Source: Pseudothioclava sp033100795 (lineage in GTDB: Bacteria > Pseudomonadota > Alphaproteobacteria > Rhodobacterales > Rhodobacteraceae). Taken from it: a DNA stretch of 64,000 nucleotides. The stretch spans positions 1,054,001 through 1,118,000 of the forward strand of contig NZ_JAWLVI010000001.1 in the NCBI RefSeq assembly GCF_033100795.1, given 5' to 3'. Positions 58,754 through 64,000 of this stretch are shown piece after piece. The notes below the pieces were generated by a model, which was not told the DNA's origin, ran no database searches, and saw nothing but the letters and a program-made list of their open reading frames with translations. A program made the translations under genes and the position numbers. Position 1 is the first letter of the stretch. The number at the start of each line of letters is the position of its first letter.

Positions 58754-59679
58754 GCCGCGCGCCGCTATCAGGAACCGCCATTGGGATCTGGTTGAAACTC
58801 GGCTCGGTCGCTTGTTTCATCGCGATGTCCGCGCTCCTGAAAATAGCGGCTGACGAGGTGCCCTCGGGCGAGATGGTCTTTTTCCGGTCTTTCTTTGCTA
58901 TCCCGATCACGGTCGTCTGGCTTTTGGCGCGCGGCGATCTGTCAACCGGCCTGCGCGTCGCCAGCCCGATGGGCCATATCTGGCGCGGCATCATCGGCAC
59001 CTCTGCGATGGGGCTGATGTTCACCGGCATCGGGCTTTTGCCCCTGCCCGAGGTGACAGCCATCGGTTATGCCGCCCCCATCCTCGTCGTCGTCTTCGCA
59101 GCGATGTTTCTGGGCGAAGAGGTTCGCGCCTTCCGCTTGAGCGCGGTCGCGCTCGGGATGATCGGGGTGCTGATTATCCTCAGCCCGCGCCTGTCGGGCA
59201 TCGGCGACCATCGCGCGGCCCTTGGGGCGGTTGTAACGCTTATGGGCGCTGTTTTTGCGGCGCTGGCGCAGATCTTCATCCGCAAGCTGACGAAAACCGA
59301 AACCACATCGGCCATCGTCTTCTGGTTTTCCTGCACGGCGGCGGCACTGTCGCTGGTGACGCTGCCGTTTGGCTGGGTGATCCCCTCGCCCGCCACCGCC
59401 GCTTTGCTGGTTCTGGCGGGGCTGATCGGCGGTGTCGCGCAGATTTTCCTGACCTCGGCCTATCGCGCCGCCGATGCCTCGATCGTGGCGCCGTTCGAAT
59501 ATGCCTCGATGCTGATGGCGCTTGGGGTGGGCTATGTCGCCTTTGACGAAGTGCCGACCCTGCCGATGCTGGGCGGGGCGGGGATCGTAATCCTGGCGGG
59601 CGCGATGATTATCTGGCGCGAGCGCCAGCTTGGGCTGGAGCGCGCCAAGGCCCGCAAGGCGATCAGCCCATCGGGGTAA
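58750..59679 (+). CDS. DMT-family transporter (two EamA domains)
   Basis: The product has 309 residues with about ten membrane helices in two EamA repeats, each ending with a motif of the APILVVVFAAMFLGEEV and APFEYASMLMALGVGYVAFDE kind. These carriers usually export metabolites; the substrate is unknown. The ATG overlaps the queG stop, so they are translationally coupled, but no functional link is evident. The C-terminal tail is short and basic. Confidence 0.88.
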   Translation: MSRAPLSGTAIGIWLKLGSVACFIAMSALLKIAADEVPSGEMVFFRSFFAIPITVVWLLARGDLSTGLRVASPMGHIWRGIIGTSAMGLMFTGIGLLPLPEVTAIGYAAPILVVVFAAMFLGEEVRAFRLSAVALGMIGVLIILSPRLSGIGDHRAALGAVVTLMGAVFAALAQIFIRKLTKTETTSAIVFWFSCTAAALSLVTLPFGWVIPSPATAALLVLAGLIGGVAQIFLTSAYRAADASIVAPFEYASMLMALGVGYVAFDEVPTLPMLGGAGIVILAGAMIIWRERQLGLERAKARKAISPSG

Positions 59680-59749
59680 GCGGCACACGTTTTGCAGGAA
59701 TCGCGAAATCCGGCTATACTCGCGCTCTGGCAAAACAGGAGGAGCTGCC

Positions 59750-59941
59750 ATGCAACGCAAGTCGCAGGACAATTTCGCACCGAAAGCCGAGGATATGCGG
59801 ATGAAGGCTTATCTGGAGCTTGATCGCCGCGCTGGCCTGCATCCGGCGGTCAAGGCGCTGGTCTCGCGCCCCGAGGGCCGCACGCACGAAAACACCCGCG
59901 CCCGCGCCTATGCCCGTATCGAACGGGGCCAGACGGCCTAA
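59750..59941 (+). CDS. Small hypothetical protein, 63 residues
   Basis: A strong ribosome site (AGGAGGAG) precedes the ATG at 59750, and a terminator follows directly, so this is a real small gene. The product is hydrophilic and basic, with arginine-rich ends and no cysteine or membrane segment. It reads like a small helical cytoplasmic or nucleic-acid-binding protein. I do not recognise a family. Confidence 0.7.
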   Translation: MQRKSQDNFAPKAEDMRMKAYLELDRRAGLHPAVKALVSRPEGRTHENTRARAYARIERGQTA

Positions 59942-59946
59942 TGACA

Positions 59947-59970
59947 AAAGGCGCCCCGCGGGGCGCCTTT
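59947..59970. terminator. Bidirectional terminator between the small gene and ilvE
   Basis: AAAGGCGCCCC at 59947-59957 is complementary to GGGGCGCCTTT at 59960-59970 (about a 10-bp stem with a CGCG loop). It ends the small plus-strand gene and lies beyond the end of minus-strand ilvE. Confidence 0.85.
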
Positions 59971-59989
59971 CGCATCAGATCCTGTCGCC

Positions 59990-60859
59990 TCAGGCGCGGA
60001 CCAGCTTTTCGTAGCTGTCCGAGATGTCCCGCGTCAGCGCGCCCACTTCAAAGTGGAAGTCACCGATCTGGCCAACAGGGGTCACTTCGGCGGCGGTGCC
60101 GGTCAGCCAGCACTGCTCGAAGCCTGCAAGCTCCATCGGGTTGATCCGGCGCTCGTGCACGGTGATGCCCTTTTCCTTCAGCATCCCGATCACGGTCTGG
60201 CGCGTAATGCCGTTCAGGAAGCAATCCGCCAGCGGCGTATGCACTTCGCCGTCCTTGACGAAGAACACGTTGGCGCCCGTCGCCTCGGCCACATAGCCGC
60301 GATAGTCGAGCATGAGGCTGTCCGAGCAGCCCTTCGCCTCGGCGGCGTGTTTGGACATGGTGCAGATCATGTACAGACCGGCAGCCTTCGCCTCGCACGG
60401 GATCGTCGCCGGATCGGGGCGGCGCCATTTCGAGATGTCAAGCTTGGCGCCCTTCATCTTGGCGTCGCCGTAGTAGTTGCCCCACTCCCATCCTGCGATG
60501 GCCAGACGCACGGGGTTCCGACGCGCCGAGACGCCCATATCCTCACCCGCGCCGCGCCATGCCACCGCACGCACATAGGCGTCGGTCCAGCCGTTCGCCT
60601 CGAGCATCGCGTATTTCGCGGCTTCGATTTCCTCCAGCGAATAGGGAATGTCGAAATCCAGAAGGTTCGCGGATTTCTTCAGGCGCACGTTATGTTCGTG
60701 CGATTTGAAGATCTTGCCGTTGTAGCAGCGCTCTCCCTCGAACACGCTCGAGGCGTAATGCAGGGCATGGGTCAGGATATGGACCTTGGCGTCCCGCCAT
60801 TCGACGAGCTTGCCATCCATCCAGATTTTGCCATCGCGATCGTCATATGCACCGGCCAT
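59990..60859 (-). CDS. ilvE: Branched-chain amino acid aminotransferase
   Basis: The product has 289 residues of the class IV PLP fold. The Schiff-base lysine is K158 in PCEAKAAGLYM. Other family blocks are HALHYASSVFEGERCY, LDYRGYVAEATGANVFFV and LTGTAAEVTPV. It transfers the amino group between glutamate and the branched 2-oxo acids, the last step of Val, Leu and Ile synthesis. AAGGAGG precedes the ATG. It is divergent from petP. Confidence 0.95.
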   Translation of the reverse strand: MAGAYDDRDGKIWMDGKLVEWRDAKVHILTHALHYASSVFEGERCYNGKIFKSHEHNVRLKKSANLLDFDIPYSLEEIEAAKYAMLEANGWTDAYVRAVAWRGAGEDMGVSARRNPVRLAIAGWEWGNYYGDAKMKGAKLDISKWRRPDPATIPCEAKAAGLYMICTMSKHAAEAKGCSDSLMLDYRGYVAEATGANVFFVKDGEVHTPLADCFLNGITRQTVIGMLKEKGITVHERRINPMELAGFEQCWLTGTAAEVTPVGQIGDFHFEVGALTRDISDSYEKLVRA

Positions 60860-61014
60860 GAGTTCCTCCTTGGAGCATCCGGATTTTCAAAAATTGCGCC
60901 AAATCGGTCCGCTTCGGACACAATGTTGCGCGAAATCTGGAATTCGGTAACAATTGATTCTTGGAAAGTCAACAAGACTGACGTAAAATCGCTAAAAAGC
61001 GAATGAGGTAGGAT

Positions 61015-61515
61015 ATGGTCGACACGACAGCCGCCGGAGGGGAGACCCTTCTGTTCCTGACCGACGAGCAGCTGCGCAAAGGCATCGAGGCGATGTTCTT
61101 TGCCTATCGCGGCTTTACCGCCGATCCCGACCGCATCCTCGAAAAGCACGGCTACGGGCGGGCGCATCACCGCGCGATCCACTTTATCAACCGCCAGCCG
61201 GGGCTGACGGTGACCACTCTACTCGATGTTCTGGGCGTTACCAAGCAATCACTGAACCGCGTGCTGCGGACCCTGATCGAAGACGGCCTGGTCGAAAGCC
61301 GCATCGGCCAAAAGGACAAGCGCGAACGGCGCCTGCATCTGACCGAGGTTGGCGCCACGCTGGAGCGCGAACTCTCCGAGGCGCAACGCGGCCGGATGCG
61401 TGCCGCCTATCGCGCCGCGGGTCCGCAGGCGGTGGCGGGGTTCCGGCAGGTGCTTGAAGCGATGATGGACCGCGAACAGCTGCGCCTTTACCAGAATATG
61501 AAGGACGGTGCCTGA
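61015..61515 (+). CDS. petP: MarR-family regulator PetP
   Basis: The product has 166 residues with a MarR-type winged helix: TVTTLLDVLGVTKQSLNRVLRTL, then the wing DKRERRLHLTEVG. It overlaps petR (TGATG) and lies upstream of petABC, which is the petPR arrangement of Rhodobacter capsulatus. There PetP and PetR are needed for cytochrome bc1 and c2 production. The ligand is unknown. Confidence 0.9.
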   Translation: MVDTTAAGGETLLFLTDEQLRKGIEAMFFAYRGFTADPDRILEKHGYGRAHHRAIHFINRQPGLTVTTLLDVLGVTKQSLNRVLRTLIEDGLVESRIGQKDKRERRLHLTEVGATLERELSEAQRGRMRAAYRAAGPQAVAGFRQVLEAMMDREQLRLYQNMKDGA

Positions 61516-62231
61516 TGGGCGGGCACGACACGCACGCCCCGCACCTTCTGATCGTCGATGACGATGAACGCATTCGCGGGTTGCTGCAAAAGTTCTTGAT
61601 GCGTAACGGTTTTCTGGTGACAGCCGCGCGCGATGCCGCCCATGCGCGGCGGCTGCTGGCAGGGCTGGAATTCAACATGCTGGTGCTCGACGTGATGATG
61701 CCGGGCGAAGACGGGCTAAGCCTGACGCGCGATCTGCGCCGGACGCTGAGCACCCCCATTCTGCTTTTGACCGCGCGCGGCGAGACCCGCGACCGGATCG
61801 AAGGGCTGGAGGCTGGCGCCGACGACTACCTGCCCAAACCCTTTGAGCCGAAAGAGCTGCTCTTGCGGATAAACGCGATCCTGCGCCGCGTGCCGCATGA
61901 AACCCCGACGGGGCCGAAATTCCTGCATCTTGGTGCGCTGCGCTATGACCAGAACCGGGGCGAGATGTTCGCGGGCGAAGACCCCGTGCGCCTGACCGCG
62001 ACCGAAGCCGCTTTGATGCGGATTTTCGCCGCCCGCGCGGGCGAGGTGATCGGGCGCGCCGAGCTGATCGACGAGTTGGGGCGCGACCGCACCGGCCCCG
62101 AGGACAGTGCCGGAGACCGCGCCATCGACGTGCAGATCACCCGCCTGCGCCGCAAGATCGAGCCCGACCCGCGCGAGCCGCGCTACCTGCAAACCGTGCG
62201 CGGCATGGGTTATATGCTCGCCCCTGACTGA
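61515..62231 (+). CDS. petR: OmpR-family response regulator PetR
   Basis: The product has 238 residues. The receiver domain has the acidic pocket D15-D17, phosphoacceptor D59, T87 and K108 (YLPKPFEP). The winged-helix DNA-binding domain (about 135-236) ends QTVRGMGYML. No histidine kinase gene is adjacent, as in the R. capsulatus petPR locus. It should act on petABC downstream, and possibly on cytochrome c genes. The start overlaps the petP stop. Confidence 0.92.
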   Translation: MGGHDTHAPHLLIVDDDERIRGLLQKFLMRNGFLVTAARDAAHARRLLAGLEFNMLVLDVMMPGEDGLSLTRDLRRTLSTPILLLTARGETRDRIEGLEAGADDYLPKPFEPKELLLRINAILRRVPHETPTGPKFLHLGALRYDQNRGEMFAGEDPVRLTATEAALMRIFAARAGEVIGRAELIDELGRDRTGPEDSAGDRAIDVQITRLRRKIEPDPREPRYLQTVRGMGYMLAPD

Positions 62232-62264
62232 GTCGGGTCGCAGGCCGCAACCTCTTTCGAACCC

Positions 62265-62322
62265 CTGACAAAATGGCGGTCACACCCTGCCAGAACGGCG
62301 TTAGCGCCTGTCAAATGTGGCG
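62265..62322. repeat. Direct repeats in the petR-petA gap, candidate regulator sites
   Basis: CTGACAAAATGGCG at 62265-62278 and CTGTCAAATGTGGCG at 62308-62322 are similar words in the same direction, 43 bases apart (about four helical turns). A third, looser GCGTCAAAAGGG lies near 62356. OmpR-type proteins bind such repeats, so PetR is a candidate; this is inference. Confidence 0.3.
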
Positions 62323-62499
62323 TTTCGGCAAAATCCGATAAAATAAATCCAAGATGCGTCAAAAGGGCCAAGCCCAAAGGCCATTGATTGCTGGACTGAC
62401 GCAAGCGTGATTGCTAAAGAGCGGCCATGTTCGGCAGCACTTTGGTGCGGCCCGAAACGTGCTATCGGCCTTAACCAGGCTAGGGAAGGGAGAATACAC

Positions 62500-63060
62500 G
62501 TGTCCCACGCAGAAGATAACGCAGGCACCCGGAGGGATTTCCTCTACTTCGCCACCGCCGGAACCGGCGCGGTGGTCACCGGTGCGGCCGTCTGGCCGCT
62601 GGTGAACCAGATGAACGCATCCGCCGACGTCAAGGCGATGTCGTCGATCTACGTCGACATCTCGGGCGTCGAAACCGGCACCCAGCTGACCGTCAAATGG
62701 CGCGGCAAGCCGGTGTTCATCCGCCGCCGCTCGGAAGAAGAGATCACCGAGGCCCGCGCAGTCGACATCAGCACGCTGATCGACCAGTCGGCCGAGAACG
62801 CGAACAAGCCGGGCGCTGACGCGTCGGACGCGAACCGCGCACTGGACGAAGCTGGCGAATGGCTGGTGATGATCGGTGTTTGCACCCACCTCGGCTGCGT
62901 GCCGATCGGCAATATGTCGGGTGACTTCGGCGGCTGGTTCTGCCCCTGCCACGGTTCGCACTACGACTCGGCCGGCCGTATCCGCAAGGGGCCCGCGCCG
63001 CGCAACCTCGACATTCCGGTGGCCCAGTTCACCGATGACACCACCATTCTGCTGGGCTGA
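62500..63060 (+). CDS. petA: Ubiquinol-cytochrome c reductase iron-sulfur (Rieske) subunit
   Basis: The product has 186 residues. An uncleaved Tat-type anchor (RRDFLYFATAGTGAVVTGAAV, about 11-31) leads into the Rieske domain. C128, H130, C148 and H151 hold the [2Fe-2S] cluster, and C133-C150 form the stabilising disulfide (CTHLGC and CPCHGSH). It takes the first electron from quinol and passes it to cytochrome c1. The start is GTG at 62500, 8 bases after GGGAG; there is no in-frame ATG at the family position. Confidence 0.96.
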   Translation: MSHAEDNAGTRRDFLYFATAGTGAVVTGAAVWPLVNQMNASADVKAMSSIYVDISGVETGTQLTVKWRGKPVFIRRRSEEEITEARAVDISTLIDQSAENANKPGADASDANRALDEAGEWLVMIGVCTHLGCVPIGNMSGDFGGWFCPCHGSHYDSAGRIRKGPAPRNLDIPVAQFTDDTTILLG

Positions 63061-63071
63061 GGAGGAACTCT

Positions 63072-64000
63072 ATGTCTGGTATTCCGCACGACCATTACGA
63101 GCCCAAAACGGGCGCAGAAAAGTGGCTGCACGAGCGCCTTCCGATCGTCGGCCTCGTCTATGACACCATCATGATCCCCACCCCCAAGAACCTGAACTGG
63201 TGGTGGATCTGGGGTATCGTCCTGGCTTTCTGCCTTGTGCTGCAAATCGTCACCGGCATCGTTCTGGTGATGCACTACACCCCGCACGTCGATCTGGCCT
63301 TTGCGTCGGTCGAACACATCATGCGTGACGTGAACGGCGGCTATATGCTGCGCTACATGCACGCAAACGGCGCTTCGCTGTTCTTCTTTGCCGTCTACAT
63401 CCACATCTTCCGCGGCCTCTACTACGGATCGTATAAAGCGCCGCGCGAAGTCACCTGGATCATCGGCATGGTGATCTACCTTGCGATGATGGGCACCGCC
63501 TTTATGGGCTATGTGCTTCCGTGGGGTCAGATGTCCTTCTGGGGCGCAACCGTTATCACCGGCCTCTTCGGCGCGATCCCGGGCATCGGCCCGGATATTC
63601 AGGCATGGCTCCTTGGCGGGCCGGCAGTGGATAACGCCACGCTGAACCGCTTCTTCTCGTTGCACTACCTGCTGCCCTTCGTGATTGCCGCGCTTGTCGG
63701 CCTGCACATCTGGGCGTTCCACACCACGGGCAACAACAACCCGACCGGTGTTGACGTGCGTCGCGGCTCCAAAGCCGAAGCCGAGAAAGACACCCTGCCC
63801 TTCTGGCCCTATTTCGTGATCAAGGACCTCTTCGCCCTCGTTCTCGTGCTGGCCATCTTCTTTGCTGTTGTTGGCTTCATGCCGAACTACCTCGGCCACC
63901 CCGACAACTACATCGAGGCAAACCCGCTGGCGACGCCCGCACACATCGTTCCCGAATGGTACTTCCTGCCGTTCTACGCGATCCTGCGTGCCTTCACCGC
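63072..64000 (+). CDS. petB: Cytochrome b of the bc1 complex (partial, C-terminus off the window)
   Basis: About 309 codons are visible. The first membrane helices carry the haem-ligand histidines (one in YMHANGASLFFFAVYIHIFRGLYYGSY, others in SLHYLLPFVIAALVGLHIWAFH). The Qo-site motif PEWYFLPFYAILR stands near the window edge, and GYVLPWGQMSFWGATVIT is the other Qo element. GGAGG lies 7 bases before the ATG, 11 bases after petA. petC presumably follows outside the window. Confidence 0.96.
   Translation, partial: MSGIPHDHYEPKTGAEKWLHERLPIVGLVYDTIMIPTPKNLNWWWIWGIVLAFCLVLQIVTGIVLVMHYTPHVDLAFASVEHIMRDVNGGYMLRYMHANGASLFFFAVYIHIFRGLYYGSYKAPREVTWIIGMVIYLAMMGTAFMGYVLPWGQMSFWGATVITGLFGAIPGIGPDIQAWLLGGPAVDNATLNRFFSLHYLLPFVIAALVGLHIWAFHTTGNNNPTGVDVRRGSKAEAEKDTLPFWPYFVIKDLFALVLVLAIFFAVVGFMPNYLGHPDNYIEANPLATPAHIVPEWYFLPFYAILRAFT

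Noticed and set aside
60860..61014. Possible FNR-type box between ilvE and petP (TTGAT...AGTCAA)
   Set aside because: The half-sites are separated by about eight bases instead of four, so it does not fit the consensus.

Overview
The window is a high-GC, gene-dense piece of an alphaproteobacterial chromosome. It most likely comes from a Rhodobacter/Paracoccus-type member of the Rhodobacterales. The evidence is the order ccoNOQP-ccoGHIS / usp / fnrL / hemN, a petP-petR-petABC locus of the Rhodobacter capsulatus type, a membrane-anchored CycM-type cytochrome c, divergent hemC/hemE, and perfect FNR-type boxes next to these genes. I see no insertion sequence, prophage, CRISPR array or plasmid module. 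No photosynthesis gene is visible. No genus is claimed.

Layout. 0-5 kb: hydantoinase/oxoprolinase genes hyuA (cut by the window edge) and hyuB, divergent from an AraC-type regulator, then an elongator tRNA-Met. 5-11.5 kb: an L,D-transpeptidase, a small membrane protein, a lytic transglycosylase lipoprotein, and the conserved ybbP-ybbA / tesA arrangement followed by an MFS carrier and a GlcD-like flavoprotein. 12.8-16.5 kb: haem synthesis genes hemC, hemE and hemF. 16.6-22 kb: a lipoprotein, an SDR lacking the usual catalytic lysine, an RsmC-like methyltransferase, clpS, a HAD hydrolase and a DacA-like carboxypeptidase ending in a SPOR domain.

22-33.7 kb is the functional centre. It holds the cbb3 oxidase (ccoNOQP), its assembly genes (ccoGHIS), a universal stress protein, the oxygen sensor FnrL and the oxygen-independent hemN. 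Four perfect FNR-type boxes lie in three intergenic gaps, so low oxygen should switch on the high-affinity oxidase, its copper/haem maturation and anaerobic haem synthesis together. hemF (oxygen-dependent) and hemN (oxygen-independent) form the matching switch in haem synthesis; only hemN has a box.

33.8-53.9 kb is mixed metabolism: a zinc alcohol dehydrogenase, an ABC ATPase coupled to a MaoC/HTD2-like hydratase, a zf-CHCC protein, polA, an HpcH-type aldolase, a yejABEF-glycosyltransferase operon, two related tandem c-type cytochromes, pheA, nudC and a CpdB-like nucleotidase with no export signal. 53.9-59.9 kb is a co-directional run: SRP RNA (ffs), dnaX, ybaB, recR, gst, queG, a DMT carrier and a small unknown gene. 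60-64 kb holds ilvE and the petPR regulators in front of the cytochrome bc1 genes petA and petB (petB cut by the edge).

I did not find a convincing undescribed multi-gene system. The best leads are regulatory or biochemical oddities: AraC-like operator repeats, a probably near-leaderless hemN mRNA, a degenerate SDR active site, a signal-less CpdB, the ABC-ATPase/MaoC pair, and the duplicated cytochromes. Several genes use non-ATG starts (ccoS TTG, ccoG GTG, nudC GTG, queG TTG, petA GTG, and a LysE-family gene probably CTG).
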